Shown here: in pieces, positions 42,295 to 56,600 of the stretch
How positions within the stretch are numbered: the stretch's first letter is position 1
Layout: each line of letters begins with the position of its first letter
Assembly: GCF_032854445.1 (NCBI RefSeq)
Contig: NC_088301.1
Span: 51,323,187-51,387,186, forward strand
From: Liolophura sinensis
Lineage: Eukaryota; Mollusca; Polyplacophora; Chitonida; Chitonidae
Reading direction: 5' to 3'
DNA: 64,000 nt
The notes under the pieces: model-generated
What the model was told of the DNA's origin: nothing
What the model saw: the letters and a program-made list of their open reading frames with translations, nothing else
Database searches by the model: none
Program-made: the position numbers and the translations under genes

Positions 42295-45200
42295 GCAGCG
42301 GAAAGTACATGTAGAACTATTTTACAATACAAAAGCTGTAGCCTACACTTCAAGTGTTGAGCGGACGGTGGTAACGTCCCTTGAGGATCTTGCCCAAGAG
42401 ATGCCAGATCAAACCATCTTGCACCTTAATTATCATTGACTTCATTACAAATGCCTGACCTCTCCAGTTTCACATATTACATTTGCCTATGCTGACATAT
42501 TTTCAGCTTTTCAAGTTCCCACTTTCTGAAGTATTTGAAATTTGCTGAAAAGAATAGATTACTTGTCCTGAACAGTGCATAGATATACCACCAAGATAAT
42601 TACATCTTTGAGAGGTAATAATCCCTTGGACTAATTTGATCATAAGCTTCTTTTTCAAGGTGGGGTATCTTTGATAATACTGTATTCTTTTAGACCATGC
42701 AGTAGATCACAACATAAAAAAAATATATGTAAATAATAATGGGTTTCAATTTACCAATGAAGTGAATTTCTTTTTTTCTTTTTTTTGTATTTACCATATA
42801 GGTTAATTGGTATACAAGTCAAATGATATATTAAATCAGTGATATTTAAACTATTATACACTGATACCTTTGGAAAACGGCCCCAAATTTTGCCCAAAAC
42901 CTTGCATTTATATGTACAAATGTCAAAATATTACTGTTGGTGTTAAAACTTACATTGTGTCCATCAGGATATCCTATCAAATAAACCTCAAAATACCTTT
43001 CAAAGATCAATGTATCTGTTGGTATTGGGTAAATTGCACTACTTGTGCAATGGTGTCATGGGCAAAATTTTAGATGATTTACACCTACCATAACAATCCA
43101 CACACACCATCAATTAATCTTCAGGACAAGGCTGAGCACAACCACAATTTAAAATCATACTCTATCATTTTTGTAATGTATGTATAACTAGTAAGCACAC
43201 CTATCAAAATTGGCAATCAACACTAACAATGTGGCAAAAAGGAAAATCACAGAGAGAAACAGTTTAACCCTGAATGTAAAATATCCAGACACATTGTCTT
43301 AATAATGGTACAATTGTTCAGACCATGCATGCATTAAATCTCTAATATCTACATGCAGGACCTACCAAGAATCAGCACCATGCAAATTCACAGCACAAAC
43401 AATACAACAGAATTCTCGCATGGGTATACACAGCAAAATACTTTGCATTCCATCTTACATTAGATGAATTCCACAAATATACATGTACATAACAGTGACC
43501 ACATACTGAATTGCTTCACATGATGTTTTCATGGTTAGTCGCTGGACTAACTAGAAAATTCAGTAAAGCTGGATATTATCCAATTTCACTTTCAACCTAG
43601 CAGGTCTTAGGCATACAAATGATACTGACGACATAACTTCTGGCTGACTGTTCTAACAATGTTAGGGTAAGGCCACGAAACATATATCATCTTACACTCT
43701 GGCAAGTACCAGTACTTAAATTTAGTGTGAAGGAGAGAGGCCGTCATATGCAGACTATGTTCCATGGCAGTCCTTTCTCCTGTTTCATGAAGGATATAAT
43801 TATGGACCAGGCTGAACAGGGTTAACAAACTGTGGCATTATTAATGAGATTACCAATTCATGTCATCTTACATGGCCATCACATATCTCTAGGACCTGAG
43901 AATCGGTTAAAAGTTCTTAAGTAACAAGCAACAAAAAAAAAAAGTCACCTGTTGTGTGACAAAATGAATGTTGCATAATAAAGACCAGTTCATAATGGCC
44001 ATCTGAGAGAGTTTGTACATTGACCAATAGCTCACTTCCTCTGGAAAACGCACACACACAAAAATTACAATTCGTAATGATCAATTATAATTATGGTGTT
44101 TATGAGGCATGTGGGTACATATGCAGCAATAGCATTTGGCCAGCTTATATGATTGTCAGTCTAAATAACCAGATCATTTCTGGTGGGTTGTTCCAATGCT
44201 GAAGCAAGGCAATAAATATTAATGCTGACCAATAAAACACATTACCAAACACTTTATAAAACAAACTACAAATATTCCAAACAGTACTATCTACATGTAA
44301 CTGCACTGGGACCATTTGTAAATATCAAACTGGCATACCAGTTATTCAGAACTAGGAACAACACCCTTGGGAATCTAGGAAATAAAGTTCAGACACAAAA
44401 CTTGTAAATCTGTAATCATCACCTATCCCAATCAATCAACTCTATGAGCTGCAATTCAAATATTATAAAAATGTACTAAGGCCTACATACATGTACATGT
44501 CTTCCAATGAAGTTAAGTACATTTATGTTAAGACTTAATGGATGTCAATACTGCAGTTACAAAGAACTGGGAAAGGCTATGAAGCCTTTAAGGCAATGTT
44601 AATTAGGCACACCAACATGCACTTTCCAAGTGACTTGCCACTGTGACAAGATGTCATTTTTTTGGCAGAATGGGGTAAACACAAGCTGGTATACAAAAGA
44701 AAAAAAGTATCCAAAAGCGATGACATCCATCTTCCAAGTTTCAGAGTTACAAAAATAGCACAGTAAAGTTACATCTCACAGAGAATTGAAAACATTCCAG
44801 GGCTGGAAATTTGGCTCCACCATACCATAAGGTTGAGACCTCATGTCATGACTATAGAATTCTAAACGGGTGATGAAATGGGAATTTTTCTGAAGGCCTA
44901 CTGGTACACATTCAGCAGCATTAGCATAGATTTCCCATCAGTCAGCAAGCACCAATTTTGTGCATGAAGTATGAACAGGTGTCAGTAAATGAAACATGAG
45001 CTTGCCAGCAATAAAGAATGCTCACAATGATAGACCGCCAACACATGAATTTATTAATTTTTTACTTTATTTGGACACACATCCACTCAAGAACTTTTCA
45101 CATGTACGCTTATGGCCAGTTTAGTTTGTGGAAGAGACCGAAGAAAACCACCAACATTTGGAGAGGTTATGTTGGTGGAATAAGACCTGTGATCTCCTTC

Positions 45201-45583
45201 CTACATTTTTCCAGTACAATATAATCCAACCTTCCAAAAATACCCCAAAAACAGACCTTTCTTAGGTCAAGTACAGTATATTAACCTGTTAGTATCCAAG
45301 TCACTTAATTATTTGAGGCAGGCAGGTTACCATCATGGGCCATTATTTTTAGGGCATGCCAAAGTGGGACATAGCAAAATAATAAGTCAGTGTACATATT
45401 ACTGGTGAAGCCATCCCTTACTTTAACACAAGCTTGCATGTACATGTAATTGCTGGCTATATCAGAGGATCAAAAACAAGGCCTTTACCACACCTATGTT
45501 CTCCAATGTCACAAAGCTATAGACAGCTGCATCCATGGATTAGTTTCATTGAATAAGGTATAAATGTAATCTGCAGAAAATCA

Positions 45584-45851
45584 ATTTATTTATTTATTTG
45601 ATTGGTGTTTTACGGCGTACTCAAGAATATTTCACTTATACGACGGCAACCAGCATTATGGTGGGAGTAAAACAGGCACAGCTCGGGGGAAACCTACGAC
45701 CATTCGCAGGTTGCTGGCAGATCTTCCCACTTACGACCGGAGAGGAAGCCAGCATGAACTGGACTTGAACTCAAAGTGACAGCATTTGTGAGAGACTCCT
45801 GGGTCATTACGCTGTGCTAACGCACTAACCAACTGTGCCACGGAGGCCCCG
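45584..45851 (-). mobile_element. tRNA-SINE family A, full length
   Basis: Minus-strand copy from the tRNA-like head (right end; GGGGCCTCCGTGGCACAGTT on the minus strand) to the AAATAAATAAAT tail at 45584. It is one of the two best preserved copies here and a good template for the family consensus. Confidence 0.95.
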
Positions 45852-47682
45852 CCACATAGAATCAAAGCTTTCGTTTTACTTAATCTATATTTTCTATATC
45901 TTCGAACTTAGATTTAGTCTCTTCCAAAGCCATAAGAAGTTACCAGTATTTTTGACAAATGCTACCTTTTATCTTTATGTTTTCAGTTTACATCATGATT
46001 TTTCTACTGGGAGGGTTCACAAGGTTTCAGTTGTAAAATGACTCATGTTCAGATATTAAACACAAGTGTTACTGCCAGTCCCATCTTTATCAAATGATGT
46101 GACACTCAGAATGACAAAGCCTATACTTCGATGATAATATAAACTTTTTCAGAAATCTGTCTTCAGAAAAGCCAGCACAAATTATTTCTAATGGACCATA
46201 ATTTTGCTTAAAACAAACAATATAGTGTGTTTTCAAACTTGAGCTTCAACTCATTACAATGAACTGCTATGAAGAGGAATAAACAATTAGAAATTTGTAC
46301 TGTTAAACTACAAACACAGGAGAAAAAATGTATGCATCTTACGCCCAGATTCCACTGAGAGTGGGGCATCTGACTATACACAGTACCCATACACCAGTTC
46401 TATCATTAAAAGATGGATGGTTCTGTTCACTGACTGCAACAGCAGAATGTTCACCGAAACTTATTACCAGCTGGACAAGGGTGCAGAATCAAGATGTGCA
46501 GAGTTCATCATGTTACATTATCTGACTATAAAAAAATGAAGAACTGTTGATTTGACAGCTGCAAGTAGCAAGAATAGTCTCTGGAGGCAATGCACAGTGT
46601 AGGTTATCCTAAAATCATCAAAATTGTAAATTTCACAAATTGCACAGACCTTATGTACTGTATTTCACCTTAAATTTGGCAGGTAAAAATGCACTTTCAA
46701 GTCCATAAAGGCCTTAAAATGGTACTTTTGATGTTTACACTTTTTTTTCTGATAAGAAATCAACCTTTATAAAAAACATTTAAATGGTAATATTATGTGG
46801 ATGAATCAGAATCAAGACAAATGTATCACTTTAAAAATGCTAAACTTTGGGTGAAATGCAGTATAAGCAGTTACTGTGGCAATCAGGGGACAGTTTCATA
46901 AAGTATTCACTGCACATATCTACCATAACAAAGTCATAACATGGAAGGTATGTACACAGAACATTACAAGCGCCCTGCCAAACCCCTGCACAAAAACTAT
47001 GCTATACCTGTATGGCTGCTTTGTGAATAGCACACTTGTTCTGATTAACAGCAAATGTACTCTCACCACTTAAGGATTTTTTTGTTTACTGTATACAACA
47101 TGACAGGAGAGTCAAATCCCTAGGAGGTATGATGTCTCAGCTCCAAAGCATGGTAGTGTCCATACATGAAACTAAACTATTCTGTTAAATTAATAATGAA
47201 AATTATGTAAAAACAATTACGTTAATGATCTAAACTATGTTATTTTGTGGCACTGTGTGTTATAAAGTAAAAAAAAAGGGATACTTTTTGATGACAGTTC
47301 AAAAGGATCCACTATGTGGTCATTATGTCCTAACTCAAAAACTGTGCATTACGGTGGGTGGAACATCATAGTCTACCTTCCACCACCATGTGTTATTTGT
47401 GTAGTGCCTGAGATTAATGAGTATACTTCAGCATCAAACCATATACATATACATCAAAAGAGAGGAGCATTTTGAAGTGACATACAGATAATTCGTGAGA
47501 ACAGAGCAGCACCCATGAATAACGACAACAACACAGAGGTTTGCCTGCTAGCAGGAAAGCATCCCAGATTTCTGCCCTGGCATTACTGTTATATAAGCAG
47601 AACAATATGGACGGACAATAATAAAGGTAAAAAAAAGAATTTTTCTGTTGAGTTGCAAATGATCCAATGTGCTGCAGTGCCT

Positions 47683-50600
47683 TTAGCAGCTACTGAAATC
47701 CCACAGTTTGACAGTTTTGTCATATGATCCAGACACAATAAGAAAGTCATTAAACTGCAGGCAGGTCACTCCATCAGTGTGGTTTCGTAGCGTCACCAAT
47801 CTCTGGCCAGTCTCCAGATTCCACACCTGAAATCAGAATGACACAAATCAGGACTTGCAAGGACTAACTGAATGCAAGGCTTGTATCAACCTCTAAGAGT
47901 TCTTTTGTTCAGATACAAAAATGTGTGAAAGTGATGAAACACGATGAATTTACACCGTCCCAATCATTGCAACTGATGGAAGATTCATTTATGATAGACA
48001 AAATATATCAATACGCCATATGCATGTACGAACACAACTAATTCATTTCAATATTTCTTTTGACACATATTTTGCAGATATTTCACTAATTTACAAACCT
48101 TTTCACACACAAGAAGAATAAGGTCACAAAACAAAATGGAAAGACTAGAATTTTCTGAGAATACCATATTTGCATTTGTGTTAACTGGCAAACTTTATGC
48201 CATCATTTGTAATCCCCAGAAAGGACTTTACCTTGGGTATTATGGTTTCAGCTGTGCAGGATGGAAAGGCAAATAATTTGATTATCATATCCTCACACAT
48301 ACATGCCTTGAGGGTTGAAAAATAAAAAAAAAAGTCATGACATGCAGTTTAAGAAATTTCGTCATCATAAAAATCTGAAACTTACCTTTAGTGTCTTGTC
48401 ATCAGCTGCACTGACAAGCCTCCAGCTGTCTGCTTGAAGGCATCTGCAGAAGATAAAAAACAAGAAATAAACTTTTCATACCTAAATAGCATGTATCATA
48501 TGTTTATATGGTTATGGCGGAGCAATATCACAACAGCTTCTTCGTCTAGGATTCCTTTTAACAAATATGGGAGATAAACAATCTTTTTCCATCATACAAG
48601 AAAACCCTGCCATATTTAATAAACTTTGAATACCCAGTTACTTCCTCTTCAGTCATATCAATAATAACATTACTTCTCAGTAAGGGAATTTTCAATATTT
48701 ACATCCTTCTATTATTCTCTGGGTGCCTTCTTCATATAGTTTTACATGAAATTGATTGGAGACCACTTGCCTGACCAATATGAGGGTATATGCTACCTGT
48801 GCAATCTAGTTACAATGGCAACCATGCAAGGGCTCAACACACAGTAACCTCTTAAAACTGGGGTTTTGCATGTGCTGGGAAACCAAATCATACCTATTTA
48901 TATAGTAGTAGATATAAGGAAATAGTAAACTGGTTATCTTTTTATCTTTTTATTTATTTGATTGGTGTTTTATGCCATACTCAAGAAAATTTCACTTATA
49001 AGACAGCAGCCAGCACTATGGTTTGAGGAAACTGGGCAGGCACCAGTGGAAACTCTCGACCATCCACAGGTTGCTGGAAGGCCTTCCCTTGAATGGCTAG
49101 AGAGGAAGCCAGCAAGAGCTGGACTAGAGTTCATAGCAACCGCAGTGTGAGAGTTGCCGAAGCCAGGTATATCTATGTCTAAACAAAAAATTAAATGAGT
49201 TAATGGAAAATAATATAGTCTCTAGAGATATAGCCTAATGGCGATCGAATAAAACTTCTTTATTACAGATATGAACAACCATGAAATAAATAATTTAAAC
49301 TCCATACCTGACAACACCAGTGTGACCTTCTGCTGCCTTCCAGTCTATAGTGTTAATACAGTGGCCAGTGTGGATGTCCCAAAATTTGAGGTTGCAATCA
49401 AGGGAACCACTAACAATGCGAGTGGAATCAAACTGCAAACATGTCACTGCATCCTGATGCCCTGTCAATGTCATCATGCACTGACCAGCAAAATTCCAAA
49501 CCTGTAAAAGGTAAAACACTTGTTAAATGAACTATATCAGGTAAATATTATTTAGACGTCAACATCATGATGAAATCTTAACTCTTGGTCATCATACCCC
49601 ACAACTGTGTTTTGTAACGATGCAAGTCAAAGGCATTTAGATGGTTATTCTGAGTTATTCTTATGTGAAGCATTTATTACTTTAAAGCATTGTTCAAAAT
49701 ACTTTACCTTTATGGTTTTGTCACATGACCCGGAGACGATCTTAGTCTCATTAAAATGTATACACAAGACTGCTGCTTGATGACCCCTGTAAAGAGAAGA
49801 TCAAATCACATTTTTATAACTCAAATTCATTTTAACGGTTTCACAAAATATGCTAAAAAGTATCAGAAAATGTAATTATACATAACTGATACGTTCTATA
49901 CTTTTACCAGCAAAATCCTTATCTCAGTCTGATCCTACTACAAAACACTACTTATCAGGGTGTGTAGTACTCATAAAAATAGCTGCATGTTAAAAGTTTT
50001 AATGTCTTTCTCACCTGAGCGATAATTTACATACACCTGTCCTCATGTCCCAGATTTTTAAAGTTTTGTCATAGGACCCACTGATGACTTTATCATCATC
50101 AACCTAAAAACAATAAAGAAAAACCATACATTCACAAGCCACGCCTCTGATTTTGAAATCAAGTTTTATTTTCTGTATTCTGCTTAATAAAGAAAACTTG
50201 CTGGATGTGCAGATGAGGTTTGTACCGATAGATGGTACTTGACCATATTTGTCTTAGCTGATAAAATAAAGACACGTCTGGCTTCAACTATGACTTTTCA
50301 TGCAGGTAAAACTGAAATAAGATGTTTACAGACATCTATTTAATTTACCTGCAAGCATCTAACAGTGTCTGTATGACCGATCATGGTAACTTTGCAAGCA
50401 ATACTTGACCAACTGTCACGAGTAGACAAATCCCACACCTGTAATAAAGCATAAGAAAATTTTAAGAACTATCTGATATATTTATGTATTCCATTGGTGT
50501 TTTATGCCGTACTCACTTATATATTTCACTTATACGATGGCAGCCAGCATTATGGTGGGAGGAAACCAGGCTTTGGAGGAACCCAAGACCATCTGCAGGT

Positions 50601-53600
50601 TACTGGCAGACCAGAGAGAAAGCCAGCATGACCACATCATTGAGAGGCTGCTGGATCATTGTCCCATGCTTAACCACCTCAGCCACTGAGGACTTGAACT
50701 ACCTGTTTTCTTCAAAGAAATCATTTGAAGGCCTGAAAAGTGACGAATGAACACGGCAAAGAAATAATGAACCATACATCAGACAATCTAGAAATAGTGT
50801 GAGATAGAATATCATATATATTTCATGCACACTTTTTTTGCAATATAACACATGTACCACGCTATAAGATTAGATGTCAATTATGAAAAATCAATGAGAG
50901 GTCATGGATTGCCTTTACCTTCACAACAGTCATTACTGACTTTCCTTTTTCCACTGCAAACAATGGAAAACTTATTCTTAACAAATGTAAGAAGACAAAA
51001 AGCTGGTACGTGTAATTGTACTCACTATTTCATGAATCACGAAAATGAGCAAAACGCTTTGAACATAATGCTGCACATCATCACTCCATACTTTAAGAAG
51101 AGATAAAAAAAAGTGCATGTACGTGTAAAGTGCCTCCTTACTGAAGGATGGATTTCCACTGTTCTTTTATCTAGTGCTGCTTCACTGATTCGACCTACCA
51201 AAGGCAAGTGAACCGCCCCGCTCAAGCCATTATACTGATACGGGTCAACCAGTGATTGCACTATAACCTTAATGCTGAACTCCAAATGAGCAGGGCACAA
51301 CTTCCTCTTTTAAGGCCTTAGGTGTGACCCCACCTAGAACTGACCTGGGGTCTACCTCCACCATAGCAGACACTCTACGAACTGAGCCATCAGGGCTGGT
51401 CGAACCCTTTGAGAAACAGCCCCTTGGTTTCCCCCCTGTAGGCTCACTGGTCTTAGTCTGATTTCTCAACCGAAATTGCTGAACACTAAACAGAGTGAGT
51501 AATGGCCACCCTCAAACTAAAAGACCTAGAGACTTTAAAAGCAAGGGGAAATTCAAATCCGAAGAACTGATCAATGAAAAAAAAGACTAAGCCAAAAACA
51601 AATTTATAAACAAGGAGAAATGTCTTGGTACTAAAACATAAATCTTCCCATTCCAAAACCCCAACAAAAGATGATAAGAATACTACACAAATGAGCAAAC
51701 ATACTTCAAAAGGTGATCTTTCAGCTTCAAACCAAAAAAAAAAAAAAAAAATGAATTCAGCCCAGCCGTTTTGGAGATAAAACAATGCAAAAAGTAAAAA
51801 AACTGATGAATAACCTCAAAAGCTGACTACAGTTGCAAAGGTTCTCGCCATCAGGCTTCAAACAAAAATTTGACGTACATATATTGCAGAGATAAGGTTA
51901 TTGCCGGATACAGAATAAAAAGAGACAAAAACTGGCGAAGATGTGATGTATTATAAATTCTAAACGACCCTGACAAGAAGCTTCAAATCTAATTTGGTGA
52001 AGATCGACTAATTCGTTCTGGAGATATCATGCAGACAAAGAAATGATCAACAACGAACGAAAAGAGTGAAAAAAATACATCAGATCCTGCTCACCTTAAT
52101 TGTACGATCTGTTGACCCGCTGACCAGCCTGTTACCTTCTAAGTGAAGGCATCGCACAGTTCCACTATGTCCTACTAATGTCTGCACAGACCAGGGAGCA
52201 TTTGTACGAATATTCCAAACCTGAAAAAAATACAACCGTATTGTTTTACAATATCATTTAACTGGTGGGTGAGTTATAATGACAAGATCACACTCACTTT
52301 ACAGAAAACAGGTTTAGGGTAACAAAAAAAAACCAAACATCTTTAGTCAGAAAAGAAGATCATTGCCAAGAGTTCCATGCAAGAAATAACATTTTACATT
52401 TACATTTTCTGCATCCAGAGATGGATGACACTCTAACAAACTTTACCTGCCTGCGTTGAGGCAATAACAATTTTAATTGTGATAACAACTTGCATGCTAC
52501 TGTGACTGTGGGAAATGGCCAAACTACATGTCTTGCACTGCTATAATATATAACTTGTAAACCTGTTAGACTAACCTTAATGGTCTTGTCAGATGATCCA
52601 CTGACTATTCGTGTATCATCAAACTGGACACATGAAATGCCTGATTCAGGAAAAAACAAATGCATGTGAGAAATGAAGAATGTGAGAATAAAATGGCATT
52701 TGACTAGTTCCTCTAACACCAGACTCTTTTGAACTTCAAGCGCAAGAAATCACACTTTCACATGTGACATTTTTAATGGCATTTCCATGCTAATGTTCTC
52801 TGACACCAGTTTGAATATGTTTAAATTTTATTTTATTTTTACTCCAATATTTTTCACTGATATGATGTTCAACGATCAAGCTTGTGCATGTACTTCTATG
52901 TAATGTAGAAGACCCCAACACACCTCCTAATCAAAAGCTACAAGTGAACCAGCAAGAGCTGAAAACGAACATCACATCAATAGTAGTGGCAGACGAACCT
53001 ACCCCTAGTGAATGTAATGTGTAAAAACACTAATGTTTTCGCATAAAAATTAAATTTTATGTGTACACAATTGCGATAACAATGCAGCAGATATATTTTT
53101 AACCCATCTTAAAAATCACTTCAAATGAAAACACCACTGCAAAAATGTTTTAATTACCATAACCTTTTACTTGTGTCACTAAAACAGAGATCTCAGGAAT
53201 TTCCAAAAAAGGGGCTAAGGTGCCCCAGAGGGAAACAAAAGACACATTTGGTGTGTTAGTTTGGGTCATTCAGAGGAAAATTCTTCATGTTCTACATGTA
53301 CTTCAAGATAATAAGGTTATTAAGGATTCAGCATGTTTGACTGGTGTATAATGTTTGATGTGTTCTGTATATTTTCTGTGATCAGGCTTTTTTGACAGTT
53401 TGTTCATTGCATGTGTACTGATCATGTGAGGATGTAGGTTTTCCAGTTGTGATGCTGTACTTCTGAGAATTAAGGGATGCTTGTTCAGGAATTTCTCACT
53501 GTATGTGACTTTGTGCTTTTACACCCGCTTTCTTTGTGCACATCACCCCCAGGCATTTAATCGCCAGCCATTTTGCTGGGAAAAACATGCTTAAAGACAA

Positions 53601-56600
53601 GGTTGACATAAAAGGACAGAATAAACGGGTTACCCTTCGGAATCCCTTTACACGCTACATTTAAGTAGTATTAATTCGCAAGATGAAGGTTTCCTGCTAA
53701 ATCCTTGCTATAATGTGAATACTAAAATAGTGGATCTGATACTAAAAATGGACTTGCATAAAAATAAAAAACCAATTCAGACTATGGATTTTATTTTCTT
53801 CTGTGTGTTGCGTATTTTACACTTCTTCGGCGTACGGTTGTACATGTATTTTTTACGTTTGGTGGACAAAATATGCCAAAATCATACAAGTAGGCAGGTC
53901 TGTAATGGGCGCTTTCAACAGTAGCCTTCTATCCCCTGGGACAGATAGGGAATGAGTTTAACAAAAGTAAATGTAATCAAGAACTGAAAGTTTAGGTTGA
54001 ATAGCAACACTTGCCTTGTGTATGACCTTCAAATGTTCGAACTGTACATCTCCCCTTCAACCAATTATTACGAAGGCGAAACCGCTCTGCAAACACGAGC
54101 TTCCACTGTAATGTACAAATAACATGTATCAAAAAAGTATGAAAATGTATTCCGGCATTAAGGAAAGTTCAGTGTTTCTTATGGCATTTTTAGTGATAGA
54201 AGCATATTTAAAACACTGACAATGCACTGTAGATCATCATGTATATACCCACAGTTAACTGTTTACACGTACCCTAAATAACCTAAAATTTCTTCCATGA
54301 CTAAGTTGCCCATTTTCCAGATTTTGGGAGTTCTATTGATTTTAAAAATTTCTCCGGTATTTCCGGTATCTTTTAGGAAAATGTAAATTTTAGCACCAGA
54401 AGTAATATCTCATCACTAACTATTCACAAACCTGGATGGATCCTTCAGGTGACATGTGACTAATGACTTGCTTGTGTTCTGCTGCCTTTGACAGTCGCCA
54501 CTTCGGTTGAAAACAGAATCGTCGCCAAAGAGATAACTCTCCTCCCAATTTTTTCCAATCCAGGCACACCTGAGAGGCTTGACAAAGGCTGACTGGAAGA
54601 TTCCAAGACACAACTTGTACTAATACAGTACCATTCAGATAAAACTTCACAAAACTAGGATTGAGGGAGTTAAGAACTACATGTAATTGTGAAATTAGAG
54701 ATGTCTATAAAAGCTATCCATCCATCAAAAACCGTATAATAAGTATAAATACATGTTACTACCAGTTCGTGTACTTCTGTATCTGTAGGTTTTATTCAGA
54801 ACCCAAGATTATTTTGCACGCTTTATCATTTGTGAGAATAAAGCTAATCCCCTATATATATGATTCTGACAAATATTTCAGCTTCATATACATGTAAAAC
54901 TTCATATACATGTACTATTACACACTGTCTACAGTATGGATATACAGTCAGGTAACAGATTACTCAGAAGTAATACATGCGCTGGGTTCAGTTTATTCAT
55001 TTATTTATGCCTACTTCATGTTGTAATCAAGAATATACATGTACATCTGTTACCTGAGAAACGAAATCACATGTAATGCTTTATCTCCCCTACTACCAAT
55101 GTGACGACAAGAAGGTTTACTGGGGGAGATACATGTACCTGTGAATGTCAAGTGTTCGTGACAAACTGGGAGAAACTCAGATATCACCTTCACTAGGGAG
55201 GTTGCAGGCTGAATGCAACTGCAACATTGATTATCTTGCTAAATAAGACATATTTTGACAGAACAGACAGACCAAAAGGGGAACTCTATTAACCAAATTA
55301 ACCGAAGTCTGTAGAAGTAAATAAAGATAATACAGAAACTGATAATGCAAGAGACAACAAATCACCTGGGTCAAGATACGAAAATACTTTTGTGGCTAAA
55401 TTATCAGGTAACCAGGTGATAATATCCTGGCAATTGGGTGGACAGCCTCGATGTAAGTTAGCCTCCATCTTCACAGAAAGTAGGTGGAACTGTGGCAAGC
55501 TGCAGTCCATCTATAAACATAAATAAATGAACATGTTTTCCATGTACAGGTTTTGATGTTATACATAAAGAACTACAATGTAACAGGTAGACTTACAAAA
55601 GTTGTCAAATTCATTTGTGAAATGCATGACACATGTACATTGTTAAATGCAGTAAAATTATGTGTGCTGGAAAAATGTGCACAGAGACAGAACTAAAATA
55701 ACAACTGACAACTGACAAACATTAAAATATTCATTTACAGCCTACATGGATAAGGAAACGTTATAAGTTGATCACAGCGTACCACCAATACTGCCAGTAT
55801 TTAGTTAGTTTTATTTAGTTGGGGTAGTATTTGTTCCATAAACCAAAAACTGACAGAAGTGTGGAAAAGTACATAAATAAGTACATGTAGGATTGTCATC
55901 ACTACCACCTTATTCAAGGAGTGAATGCACCAGTTTGTCTGTGCCAAAGTACGTATAAACTTGATCTTATGAGCAGGAAATTAAACTACTTTCAGTCCAT
56001 AGTATATGCCTAAGAATGGCACTGAAATATTAGCCTTGAAAATTCATCTTACAATCAGGTTTAACTGTTATGTGGAGGCAGATAGGCTGTCGATCAACCA
56101 ACTACTTCTATTTATCTAGCTGAAAAGTTTCCATATCAAACCAAAATTTGTTACTGGTATGCAGTTACTTGAACATAAAGCACATGGGAGAAAAACTGAA
56201 TCTCCTCCATTCATATTTTATACAAAACAATGAATGTATACAATTAGTAGATCTTAGAAGTAGTATAATCAAAATCAAAATCAAAACTAGGTATTCCTGC
56301 GCATTTACCTTGCTACATATAACAACTTTAAATTATTATATAGGAATTTTTATCACACTTAAACTTCCCTGTACGATTTGTATTCACATTCTGGCTGCAA
56401 AAGAAGCTAAAATACATGTACAAGTAGTTCTTATATTCTCACACTTTACCCCGTTAATACTAACAATACTCAAACTTAACATAAATCATTATAATCTCAA
56501 TCGACCTAATATACTGCTAGCTTGAAAACTCATGTGTATAGCCTAATACATCAACCTTTTTGCAGATGAAAAAGCAGCTTTCAGGGCAATTTATGCAGAT

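Larger units (their letters stand above)
42174..47682 (-). other. Gene-free stretch, possibly a long 3' UTR of the F-box gene
   Basis: No coding exon was recognised downstream of the TAA at 47685-47683. One full SINE sits at 45584-45851 and an (AT)n tract at 42266-42292. A minus-strand AATAAA lies at 42179-42174; using it would give a 5.5 kb 3' UTR. Closer poly-A signals are possible, so only the lack of other genes is well supported. Confidence 0.3.

Noticed and set aside
51486-51785. Minus-strand 99-codon open frame rich in Phe
   Set aside because: It is made of an A-rich stretch (poly-A near 51730) and lies between F-box gene exons. No domain is visible.
56148-56525. Plus-strand 125-codon open frame
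   Set aside because: Antisense to an F-box gene intron, AT-rich by composition, with no motif.
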